DNA from: Xiphias gladius
Lineage: Eukaryota; Chordata; Actinopteri; Istiophoriformes; Xiphiidae
Assembly: GCF_016859285.1 (NCBI RefSeq)
Contig: NC_053418.1
Coordinates: 20,704,829-20,768,828, forward strand
Reading direction: 5' to 3'
DNA: 64,000 nucleotides
Shown here: piece after piece, positions 25,130-47,102 of the stretch
How the letters are laid out: the number at the start of each line of letters is the position of its first letter
Position numbering within the stretch: the stretch's first letter is position 1
Translations under genes and position numbers: made by a program
The notes under the pieces: generated by a model
Told to the model about the DNA's origin: nothing
The model's input: only the letters and a program-made list of their open reading frames with translations
The model's database searches: none

Positions 25130-25390
25130 TATTAAGCCCTCAGCCACTGTTCCTAACCTTAACTATCACAGTTACATACCCAACCCCAACCCCTTACCCT
25201 AAACTGAACCCAAACATAATTCTAACCCTAATCCCAAAACAAAATCTTAATGCTCAAACAGCTTTTTGGAGATCTGGCCCAAGTGAGGCCAAAATGTCTT
25301 CACTTTGGGAAAATGTCCTCAATATGAAGGTCTGTAACTCATAATGGTCACCCCAAACACAAACATTCAGTACAAAAGCATAAAGACACG
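25130..25390. repeat. dispersed repeat with degenerate CCCTAA-like tract
   Basis: A run of AACCCTAA-like words (about 25180-25245) is followed by a segment containing GTCTTCACTTTGGGAAAATG. I recall this pairing from a dispersed fish repeat. It is not a true interstitial telomere, because the hexamer is irregular. The family is not named. Confidence 0.45.
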
Positions 25391-27239
25391 CTTGTGTTGA
25401 TGCTAAGAGTGCCAACATGTCTTGTGGGAGGATACAAAAGATAAGAGCTGAGCGGAACCTGGACATGAGAATATTTTCATGATGTACTGTCAGAAGATGT
25501 TTGTGAAATCCATTTATGTTTCTAATGTGAACAGCTGTGGCAAACAGCATTGTAACTGCCACTGAGGACACTGAGGTCATGTTCTCAGTATTGTTTCAGG
25601 GAATTTGGGGGCTTTAAACAACCTGAGGATAAATTTATATTCTGCAGTTACACACAAATTACACACTGAGAGCTATAAAGCCGGATTATGATATTATTCT
25701 GAGTCCAAATTCTTAAATTTGACTGATTTAGGCTAAAAACATGAATTAAAATAAGGGGATTCCATACTTTTCTAGTAGAATTATATGCGTAGCATTGTAT
25801 GGCAGGCTTTGAAGAGCATTTAGACAATTGTGTAGATAGATAAACGTTACAGTATATTTTAACAGTGACATTAATATCTAATAATTGGGAAAAGAAAATT
25901 TCACAGACTGCTTTTGGTGGTTAGTCAAACATTTCGTGGGGGCATGGTATTAAACTGGGGAACTCCTGAATCTTGGCTTCAGTATATCTAAAATCTTGGC
26001 TATGGCCCTGGTTTTAAACATGTTTCTAGTGAAAGCCTGATAAGAATAATTTGGGCTCTTATTTTTCATTAAGTTTTGCTTTAACCCCTATTTTTTTACA
26101 CCATCAGCCACCAGATCGTATCATCCACTGGTCATATTTTGTGTAGTATGAAAACAAATTCCTTCCAGTGTGTCATGTGTGCTGTATAGTTTGCCCTACA
26201 GGTCTAACAAGTCCTAACATATTCCCCCATCTTGTCAGTATAACGTCACACACAAACCCAGGTACTATAGGCCACACTGGGCAGAAATCAAATACTAGGG
26301 TTGGTGACGGCGTGGTGTTTGTGTGTGGGTGTGTGTGCGAGTGTATTTGAGGGAACATGCTGCCATCGCTCAGTATGTGGATTCGTGGAAAGGCTAGTAG
26401 AGTCTGGAAGCCATTGGCTAATACAGTCTGTTTTAATCCAGCTCAAACCAGAATCCATATAGAACCTGAAAAAAGTGTAGCCAAGTGAAAGTAAAAGTAG
26501 GTACTCACTGGTGATTTTCCCCTAACTTTATAAATGGGAATACATTTATCACAATATAATATAATTATAATATTTTTAGGCCAATTGGTCTAAAAAAGAG
26601 GCCTGACTGAAACCTGCATAAAATGTAAATGTGACCTGATTCCCACACAAATAAAACATACAAAATGTAATAAAAAAACCCCAAAACAGTCTTACAAATT
26701 TAGAAATGTTTTGTCTCTTTGGTTATAGATTGAGAGAGTTCACGAGACATGGCAAACAATTGTTGACCAACAGCGGTCCTCAGGGAATAGTTCCTTGACA
26801 ACAGTTTTGGTCAGATAACTGTTGAACCATCTGGTGATTATTAAGTCAGTATAACTATCAGATGGCCAGTGATTATCTGAGTCATTTAAAAGTTGTACAG
26901 CCAGTATTTCTTTGTTACCACATGGAATGAAAAAAAAGAAAAAGAAGCGGAGCTACAAGGGCTTGAGCAACACAGTAATCATTTTCAGTAATTTATTCAG
27001 TATCACATGATGTTCATGCTGTCCTCAGCTCGTCTTTCTAGGCTTTTCACACAGACTCACTTTGGTGAGAGTCAGTTCATTTGCATACAATTTGCAACCA
27101 ATGTATCAAGGGAGGGTCTTTAAAAACGAGAAACCTTATTCTCTGATGAAAGTGACAGTGCAATCAAATGCAGCTGAACAAGTGAAATACTGACAGGCAC
27201 TACAAGGCCAGCAGTCATGGTTCAGATTTTAATATGCAA

Positions 27240-27495
27240 CGACAAATGCCTGTGTGGGTTTCCTCTGGGTACAAAGACATGCAGATCAGATTAATCTACG
27301 ACTCTAAATTTTCTGTAGGCGTGAGCGTGAGTGTAACTGGTTGTTTGTCTTTATATGTCAGCCCTGTGATAGACTGGCGACCTGTCCAGGGTGTACCCCG
27401 CCTCTTGCCCAAAGTCAGATGGGATTTGCTCCTGCCCCCCCTGTGACCCCTCAAAGGATAAGCGGTATAGCTAATGGGTGGCTGGATAAATTTGA
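27240..27495 (+). repeat. dispersed teleost repeat (LINE-tail-like)
   Basis: The block contains GATAGACTGGCGACCTGTCC, AGGGTGTACCCCGCC and a terminal GATAAGCGGTATAG followed by ATGGGTGGCTGGATAAA. This is a very common teleost repeat that looks like a non-LTR retrotransposon 3' tail. I see no protein-coding part here. Confidence 0.7.
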
Positions 27496-28082
27496 ATATT
27501 ACTTGTTAAAACACATCATGTGGCCTTTTTATTCAAATTCTCCTCCATGTATCATATACAGTAATAGTACGGTCCACTTACTCTACAGACATAATCTCTA
27601 AGCTCTTCATATGTGAGTAAAGAAAGCATGGGGGAGGGAGGGGGGAGGCAAAGGGAAACCTAGTCTGTTTTTTACACTGAGGTCTTTGTGTGTGAGTGTT
27701 GTGTTAACGCAGCCCTGTACGGAGCAGAAAAGAAGGAGCATGTGTGTGTGAAATGTATGTCTGTTTAGTATGTGAAGGTTCATGGGTTTCAGTGAGGGGA
27801 GGGGGCAGCTGAGGAAAGAGTGGGAGGTGTCGAGTATCATTACCCATCCCCCTCGCTGTCATAGCTTGGCTTCTATATACGTGTGTGTGTGTCTGTAGGT
27901 TTCTGTACCATTGAGTGTGTATGTGGGTGGGTGGTTAAGTTTAATGGTGATGGTTGTTGCATCAAGTGGGGGATTTTTTTTCACAACCATGAGGAAAACA
28001 CGTGAGCAGGTGAAAGTGACAATGTTGCCATGACAACAGATGCATACAATTTGGGGCTATCTTTTGTGTTTCAGTTTGTCTG

Positions 28083-28110
28083 GCGCGCGCGCGTGTGTGT
28101 GTGTGTGTGA
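28083..28110. repeat. (CG)n(TG)n alternating purine-pyrimidine tract
   Basis: GCGCGCGCG runs straight into GTGTGTGTGTGTGTG. Such alternating tracts can adopt Z-DNA under negative supercoiling. Confidence 0.85.
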
Positions 28111-28181
28111 GAGGGTGTGAGGATTACTTATGTGAATCTGGAACAGCCTGTCTGTAGTTACTAGGCAGATATTGGCCCACA

Positions 28182-28183
28182 CG

Positions 28184-28211
<28 letters not shown>
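28182..28211. repeat. (CA)n microsatellite
   Basis: About 15 CA units, 70 bp from the CG/TG tract. Confidence 0.93.
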
Positions 28212-28216
<5 letters not shown>

Positions 28217-28936
28217 GCTTGCCTATGTCTGGCGTCAGTGTGGTGCGACACTGTTGATAAAGGGGCCAGTGGTGGAAATGGCAGCTTATCCATTTACATA
28301 AACTGTGTGCGGGGCTTGATAAGCTCTGCACTGAGGTTGGCTAAAACCATTGCTTTAAAACTTGATCCCCCGCCCTGCTCTGTCCGCATTCAACTTGTGC
28401 AACCCCTTACGGGCGGGGGGGTGGGGGGGCATATGTGCTTGTGCGTGTGTTAACGTATGTAAAGAGAAACATTTCATGAACAGAGGGTGCCTGTCTGTAT
28501 GATTCAGGGGAGGTGAGAGGCAGCTTTGTTGTAATTCCTCTGTACCTTTAGTTCCATTTACGGTGTTCACAGTGGGTGAAACGCTGGAGGAAATGTGAAA
28601 GAAACTAAGAAAAAAATTGATCAAATGAATGTCATGTGCTGATTTAGCACCTACTGACCATTCAGTCCCTCACTTGTGCGGCTACAAGCTCCTCTGCTTC
28701 TCCTGTGAATGTGTTTCTTGTTATTCCTGACCAGGGAGGAGTTCGCCCAAACTTTCCCAGCTTGCGCTCTGTCTAAGCTCTCCCCTTCTTCCTTTCTCCT
28801 CTCTTCCTCACACACAAACCTCACCTTACATGGGTATCTGGTTGATTGCTGGACTAACACGGTGTGCGTATAAATGTGCGTGTTTGTGCAAGTGTGGTTC
28901 TTGTGGAAAGCTACAGAAAAGTAGTGCATATGCAAA

Positions 28937-29015
28937 TAACTGTGTTCGGTTTGCTATTTACATTTACTTGCTGCTCTGTGTGGGCTTTTCCTTTGCAGCC
29001 GATGTATGAGACTAT
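28937..29015 (+). repeat. 79-bp direct duplication, copy 1
   Basis: From TAACTGTGTTC to GATGTATGAGACTAT this segment matches 33684-33762 over the same length with three mismatches that I can count. It contains a pyrimidine run and TTTGCAG that resemble a splice acceptor. The flanks do not match. It is followed at about 29085-29108 by a GT microsatellite. Confidence 0.9.
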
Positions 29016-32000
29016 GTGTGGCTGCATGCCTGCCTGTGGTGAACGAATGTGAGCCCCTGCATGTGAGTGCGTGTGTGCATGTGCGTGTGTGTGTGTGTGT
29101 GTGTGTGTATACGTGTGTGCAGCAGATGTCCTGTGTTCTGTTCTGTTCCCTAGACTGGCTGGTCTTTGTTGCTGCTCCCTCGTGCAGACGGGCCTAGCCA
29201 CGTGCTTCTCTGTCTGCAAGGACAAACCACGCCTCCGCCTGTCTAATCTGTCAATTGCAGCAGCCAAGTCCCGCCCTTCACACGACCCATAGTCTGACAG
29301 GGTCCGCCTCCCTGCCTGATGACGCTGTTTTACTCACGCATACTTACCATGCCCTCTCTTCCTCTCTCACTCACACCTACACACTGTCTATCTGTAGCTG
29401 TGCCATGAACAGGGTGTACAAGATTGAGCAACACACTTTTCCTCCTCCGTCTATGTAAACTATCTCTTTTTATCTCCTTTTCTCTCTTGCTCTTGATATA
29501 TTGAGGGCTGAAAATTCCTTCCTGAAAAGTTCTCTCTCTTCCCCTAGAGCGCAACAGTCCAACACCCACAAACAGGAAGAAGGAATTTAATGAAGGGGAA
29601 AACAAAACAGGAAAAAAAAATCCAGCGGCACAACTGCTACATTTTGAAGCAAAGACATGTGGCTTTATGATGGGATAGTTCCAAGTTCCAATCTGCCACT
29701 ATTTTTTTTTTCTTATTCCCCCTCTATAGATGTTGTAATGACTCATCCTAGTATTAAACTAGGATGAAACTCCAGCAGCAATATTCAAAGAAATCTGTTT
29801 TTCTGTAATCTCTCTTAAACTGAAAACCACAAGTTAACCTCTCCTCAAAAGCAATCAATCATCCCAGACAGTCTTCCAGACAGACAACCTGTAATCACAG
29901 TGAAAATATACGTGATACAGTGTGCTTTAGATTTAATGACAAGTCTCTGTATGCAATGATTGTCCCGTTTTGAATCCCTCTGGCAAAAATGTGTTTATAG
30001 TCTGAGTCACACCTGATTAACCTGCACTCTGTTCTCAGTTTCCTTCCCTCTCTCCCTCTGACAAAAAGCCAGGTTTACTCCCGGGGCAACAACTGCCTGC
30101 TGCTTTACATTTAGCGTCAGCGGTTGTGGAGCTGAGGAGATGTTGATACTATATGAAGTTCACGGGTGGATTGTAGTGGACTGAGAAGGACAGGAAGAGT
30201 CAGTGATTTTTGTGCATTTGTGTTTGACTGTAAGGGTACACTTGGATTTTTGCTCATGATAACCACCAAGCCTTCTGATACAAGATTTTTTTTCCCCCCT
30301 GTTATCTCCTGACATTTATTTTTAGCAAGGTACAGTACAATGCCTTCAGTCCTCACTAGACAGGCTTCCTCTGAGTCTGTGCTGTTCTTCCTGCCTCTCT
30401 GACCTGCATTAGGGGGCAGGGAGCTTGGTGACAGACTGATCATCTGTTGCAGAGCTGCTGTTTGACTTATACAGTACATGCAGGCACTTTGCAGGGCTGA
30501 CTAGTCTTTTATCAAGGTCTAACGGCTGCACACTGATAGCTACAGATGATTCAAGTGTTTCACACAAACAAAAAAGCAGGACAAGCTGTGCTCTGATTAA
30601 AGTCATTTCCTGCTCAGACAACATTACGTACACTGTGGCACAGTCATCAGAACAGACTCGGACATTTGCAGACACATTTTTTTGATTAAATTTCAATAGA
30701 TTAGTTTACTCTCCATAAAAAACGTTGGTTTAAACCATTAAGCATATGTCAGATTTACTGTATGATTGCTATAATCCTCTTTTCATATTCCCATGAATAT
30801 GTCCCATTCTGATTCCCTGTTCTGTATATGAACTTTAAAAATGTATTACTTTAAAACACATTTTGACAGAAAAGTGTGTATTAAAACACTGCATGTGCAC
30901 ATAAGGGCCACATCACCTGTACAAAGCCTACTCCTTAAAGGGGTCTGTCTGATCATCCAGATTTAAAAAAAAAATAAAACAATTTTCTCATTTAGCCTTC
31001 TGTGTATCTCTCCACACAGATAGTTTTGGATTAATTCTGGAAAAGCACGTTTTTTACACTGTGGGCATCCCAACTACATCCCTACCCATACTATTGGGGA
31101 TGGAAATCTCAGAGAAATCTGTACAAGAGGTTTCATTATTTGAGTGGACCAACCCTTCAGTATCAAATAATGTTATGCCCTGTAGCCACTTTTATCAGCA
31201 TCAGTTTTATGAGAGAAACCTCCTATTGCTTCCTTTTACAGTTTGGTAGTCTTTCATTTACCCGCTTGCTAATCATTTTAGCTGTACTGCAGTCATTTAT
31301 CCATTTACAGTCAGATGCATCTTGCAGTTGTTGCAGTTTGTTTTGATGCTACACTCTGCTCCATTGACCTCTATCCTCTCTCCCTTGAATGATTCCTCGA
31401 AGCTGCGGCTAACTTCAGCACTGGGAAATTGATATCTCTCCTACACGAGTTGAAGTGCATGTACACAAACATGGTTACATGTCTGTGACACTGGCTTTCT
31501 CCGCACGTGCAAGCACAAATATACACAGGCACACATGCAGACAAGGAGTCTGTTAAAGATAAATATCATCTTTACCAGGGCAGAGGTGTCGCTTCCTACA
31601 CATACCAGTATAAAGCAACATCGCCCTCTACAGGTATATTGGGTTGGCCCTCACCTCTTTGCCTTTCTCTTACATACTGCAGCTTTATGCACAGCACCTT
31701 GGCCTCATTTTATGTGATTTTTTCAAAGTGAAAAATTCCAGGATTTTAATTCGGCATTAACGCTGATGTTTCAATCGGTCACATGGTTTGTTCTGCACAC
31801 ATAGACTTCTAAAATGTGAACATTACATTTTCTTCTTTTTGTCAAACTCTTACTTCTCCCCCCAAACCTTAAGAGAAACGAATTCAGGTCGGGGTAAGTC
31901 TCCAAGGAATTAGTATAACAATGAAACAACATATAACATACTTCTCAATGCAAAACAATCCTAATACTAAACTTAACCAACACCTAACCTTCACCATAAA

Positions 32001-32857
32001 ACACATATGAACCCTAAAATGTAATGTTTTCCTTTGTAGGGACCAGCCTTTTGTCTGTGAATTGGAGGCGAGTCTCCTTAAGGTGACTAGATTTTTTTCA
32101 CTACAAAATTATTATACAAGCATACACACAAACACATGTTTTCAGTGTCATATGGCAGAATTAGTCCAGAAACCGCCTCAGACACACAAGACTGAGACAA
32201 TATCTGTGACCTATTTCATATTCTTCACCACAATGTGAAATGTCAGTTTTGGGATTTATTCTAGTTTCATATGACAGGGACAGAAGAATGGTTTTACAGT
32301 CAGAAAAATCTGCACCACTCACAGATAAATATATACCATTATTTTGAGGATAAGAGTAACAGACTGGCCTACAGTATAGTTATTTTTACACAAACCTGTG
32401 AGACACTTAGGGAAGCAAATTTAAAAAATGAAAAGCAAATTTAAAGAAATAGTTGGTCAAGGATCAGTATCATGGTCCCCTTTTATTCACTTCTTTACTG
32501 GTGCTTTGCATAGATTAATATCGCTAGTTTTAGTCATATGGGCTCATTTAGAGGTGACCAGGATGTGGGTGAGTATGTTGGACCAGAAGGAAAATAACTG
32601 CTGGGTATGTGAATAAACCAAATCGGAAAACCATCTGTACGTCGATGAAAATGCAAGGTAGAAATCACCCTTATTTCATGAAGAAAAGCAAGTCGTGGAC
32701 CATGAGACCATTGAGCTAAAGGAGGTGAATGTGATTTTTGAATTACACTTCTCAGTGAGCCCTAACAGCTGATTCATCTGTTATGATACCATAAAAACAG
32801 AAGAGCCATGACCCTTATTCAGGGCTGCTGCTCTCAAAGCCATCATGTTTTTGTCTG

Positions 32858-32957
<100 letters not shown>

Positions 32958-33142
32958 ATAATCACTCGCAAACACACACACAGCTGTATAAAGGCAGTCA
33001 TAACTGTTCTGAATAATTGATCGCTAGTGAAATTGCGTGGCTCTAGGGTTTCCATGCTGTCATTGTCCCTGTTTCAGGTCGATGGGTGGCAACGAAAAAG
33101 TAAACTTATCATGCGAGTTGCTCATCATGTACACGCCCCTCT

Positions 33143-33147
<5 letters not shown>

Positions 33148-33187
<40 letters not shown>
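33148..33187. repeat. (CA)n microsatellite
   Basis: About 20 CA units, about 190 bp upstream of the tmc1 start codon. Confidence 0.95.
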
Positions 33188-33190
<3 letters not shown>

Positions 33191-33373
33191 TCACAAAAAC
33201 ACACACTCTTCATTCCCATGGCAGTGTGTGTGTGTGCTTGGATAGGCTGCATTCTTTCCTCTAAAGATGCAGCAGGAGAGAGCCAATTGAAACCCTGCAG
33301 CCTCATTTCGACTTCACATTTCCACTGGATGCTGGGACGACTGTTGTAGGAGATACAAGACCATGAGAGGAGG

Positions 33374-43645
<10,272 letters not shown>

Positions 43646-45868
43646 GGGGGTGAAAAAAAGCTAATCAGCAAATGAGCCTCAAAACAAAGCACTTTATTGA
43701 GAAAGTGATGTTTAGATGCACAGTGCTAACTGAGAGTAGTGAGAGTAGTGAGTTTAAAACTGTGAATTCATGATAAAAGAGACACTGTAAGCACTTCAAA
43801 TTACAGTAGCAGTTGTTGTTTTGTTTTACTAGATGAATATTAACAAGAGCAGAATATAATTTTCTTTAAATGTTGCATAATGGTTCTTTTATCTGTCAGT
43901 GTCTTCTGAAACCACTAACCAGTAAATTTGTAAATTAAATCTGCAGTATAAATTTGAAATTTGAATAAGTTGAAAATGGTCTTTCTCTGCAGCATACACT
44001 ACAGGAAAAATATAGATGTGATTTTATGCTATTTTGGCAACAGACAGGTGTGCAGGTTGCTTTCCATCTCTGCCTGGCCTAATCTTTCGTATCAAAGCAG
44101 CTCATCACTCCAAAGGTATTATTTTATGAAATGTTTTGAAATGGCTGAATTAAACATGAAGATGTTACTTTTTAAAATTTGCTTTCATTTATTTTTGATT
44201 AATTCTATACATCCTTTTTGTCTTTAAAAATGTATAACCCTGCAATAACCCTGCTTTAGCTTTGGTTGTTAACCTCTGTCAATTTCCTAACCAATGAGTC
44301 CACTTATATTCACAACTATAATCATTTTAAACCACAATGACATATATTTTTCTCTTGGCCTCTCAGACACTGAGCGCAGCTGTCTCCGGACCTGTGACTG
44401 GGAAGTATTAAACAATTCATTAGACATGGGGGCCACTTAACCTAGCTAGCTAGGCGTAAAACAATCATCACTCATCTCTGGCTGGGCTTACACACTCAAC
44501 TTAAATCTGTTTTTTAGCTGTATAATATAGCTGCAACACTGGGTGGGCTCTCGACTTGGAAAACACACCTCAGGAGTCCAGTGTGTCCCAGCCACTGGGT
44601 GGCACTGGGTGGTCCAGTAAATCAATCAACCAATCACCTGTCAGTCAAATCTAAAAATAATGGTGTTGTCTCATCAGTTCAATTTTATTAACCTGCAATT
44701 CTATATATTGATAAGTCACTGGAAGTCTTGTCCTGTACAGACTTAATTGAAATTCAAGATCTAGGCAATGTAAGGGTTACCCTGAGGAATACAGTGTTGT
44801 GTCTAAATCATTTAAGACAATAAGTCAACAAGCTCATAATGCCACTGACATTAAATCACAGTGCCAATCAGATCCTCTTCCATTGATGCTCATGATCAAT
44901 TGGTGGCAGGCAAACATTAAGTATTAATTCTGTAGTTATTTGAGATCCAGAGGATGAAGTAAAAGCTTTACTCTTTCATCATGAGCCAAGGATTCTCAAT
45001 CACATTATTTAATGAAGACTCAGGAGACTCTGATAAGGAGACACGTAAGCCCTCCATCTCCGCTGTATACTGGAGACTCTGTCATAGTCTACCTTGCTCT
45101 TATTTATCCAGGTAATACCAACCCCCTGATGCCCGCTGTTTCACCCTCCTACTGGAGTTGTGTTTTGGCTCCGTCCCAGTCTTCAATCCATGCTGGTACA
45201 ATGTGGCAGAAAACTGAGCCATGACAGGTTGCACATTACCGGATGTCTCAATGTCCGCTCTACCACGATGGGCATCTCTTATTCACTAATGGTAATGAAG
45301 GGAGGAGTGAGACATTGCGGCGCTACAAGCACTGATTTGACTGCTGGATGGTGTCCAGTTTTCCTTTGGAGACTAAAGGTAGGCACTGAGCCTCAGTGTG
45401 AACTGGTGGAAAGTTAGACCCTTTTTAGTTAATGGGGCTTAAGAATAAATCCATCTAAGCCTTCTCTTAGCCCAAGTATAGTATAGTGAGAAGGAGGCAT
45501 GACGGAGAGGAGATTTGGAAGGTTGCAGGAAGTGGAGGGGGACAATAAGGAGGAAGAGCAAGAGGAAGGGCTGGAACAGGAGGACATGAAAAACTCCAAC
45601 CTCAAGGGCTTTGCTTGTCTTTCAGGTACAAGCCCTCAAGCCAGCATTCATATAACCTCCCGGCAGCGTGTTGCGCTCTGTGTTAGCTGGATAGCAGTCC
45701 CAGCATCTCCTGTTTCCTCCTGCATTATTCAAAAGGTCAGATCTGACATTTGACCATAACCACACAGGTAGATCCTGTATCTTAGTGTTTGAAACATGGA
45801 CAATTCAGGCTACACTGTTCATCCCTCAGGCTCCACTTTCACCATGGTGCTAGAAAAACAGTTAATGA

Positions 45869-46345
45869 AAGGATAGGTTCACATTTTTTAAGTCTGTCTT
45901 TAAACAATGGCAAAAATGGATTCAAAAGTTTAGACCAAGCCAATATAAAGTCTGAGTTAATCAAATCAAGTGGGTGTTTTCAGAACTTACAGTCCTTTTA
46001 GTACAAACTTACGTATTTGTCTTTCCTTGTTGAGCCACAGTGGAAAGATAACACAAAGACAAAATTTCACACAAAAGGCTAACCACCTAATTGGACTAAC
46101 TCCGACTACTGAAGCCACATATTAGCTTCAGATGAACTTTGAAATGTTGTTTTTTTATAAACAGAACTGTGACTTTGGACTTTTGATCCACGTCACTTTT
46201 TATTGGAAATGCTTTGGAGAGGGCCATGGCCATTATGAACTTGAGAATTTGACTGCATGGAACAGATACTCTTTCATTGTACATATGGGCATTGGAATAT
46301 TGTTTTGGGATAGGCTTGAAAAAATTTGAACCTCTCCTTTAATGA
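45869..46345. mobile_element. MITE-like element with terminal inverted repeats
   Basis: The left end, AATGAAAGGATAGGTTCACA, is mirrored by the right end, whose reverse complement begins ATTAAAGGAGAGGTTCAAAT. The arms continue for about 45 bp at roughly 80% identity. No transposase frame is present. The sequence matches a fold-back family that I know as abundant in percomorph genomes. Confidence 0.8.
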
Positions 46346-46884
46346 ATAGCTTGAAAATTGTCTGACTTTAATAAAACAATTTCTTTTAAATTACTCATTC
46401 GATGGAGTACAGTAAGTCTTGCACCAAACTGTTTATGAGTCACAGGACACTGTGTACAATATTTAAAAACAGTGCGTTGTTTCACTTTTCACTCAGGCTT
46501 ACTTAAGCCTCCATCCAACTTTAATGAAGCCTGACCTTTATGTCTACATTTGCTCTGGTGTCTCCTTTCTAGGTCATGACTGAATGATTGCAAATGTCCA
46601 ACTATCAGTTTTTGGTGTCAGAGCTGTTTCCCTTTTATTATCACATACACTATATGGCAATAATACAAGTTGAATTTGAATAAATACAGGGATTAAAGTG
46701 TGTGGACTGCATATGTGCTCTCTTTGCTTTAGTCAAATATCACTTAGCATTTTGACTGACAAGTGCATTGTCTGACTCTGTTTTCTCCCCTGGCTCCTGA
46801 TTATCATCTAATGGACTGTGTCTTTGACGGTCGTCAAGGAGCCCTGACTTTGAACAGACTAAGCAGAGGCACACCCGTTGCTAC

Positions 46885-46885
46885 A

Positions 46886-46949
<64 letters not shown>

Positions 46950-46953
46950 TGTG
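46885..46953. repeat. (GT)n microsatellite
   Basis: An interrupted GT tract of about 34 units, 150 bp upstream of the tmc2 start codon. Confidence 0.95.
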
Positions 46954-47102
46954 TCCTGGATTTTTGACACAGTATCTTTATAGGTGTATCAGCTGCTTAC
47001 ACTGAGTGACTCATGGGTAGAGACGAGGCAGAGTCTGAAGTGAGCAGAAGAGGTCTAACTGGACAAAAAGAAGATACAGATAAGTAAAAAGGACCCAGAA
47101 GA

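Larger units (their letters stand above)
43646..47102. other. tmc1-tmc2 intergenic spacer
   Basis: The 3.46 kb between the tmc1 stop and the tmc2 start. ATTAAA words at 43934-43939 and 44149-44154 could serve as tmc1 poly(A) signals. The spacer also carries a fold-back element and a GT microsatellite. A Glu-rich open stretch at 45499-45633 ends at a donor-like CAG|GTACAAG and might be an upstream exon, but I cannot support it. Confidence 0.45.

Noticed and set aside
25180..25245. Interstitial telomeric repeat
   Set aside because: The CCCTAA words are irregular and embedded in a longer dispersed-repeat context.
45499..45753. Upstream coding exon of tmc2 (Glu-rich frame with a donor-like end)
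   Set aside because: There is no homology to known TMC N-termini. The tmc2 frame already has a good start at 47103, and composition alone is weak evidence.
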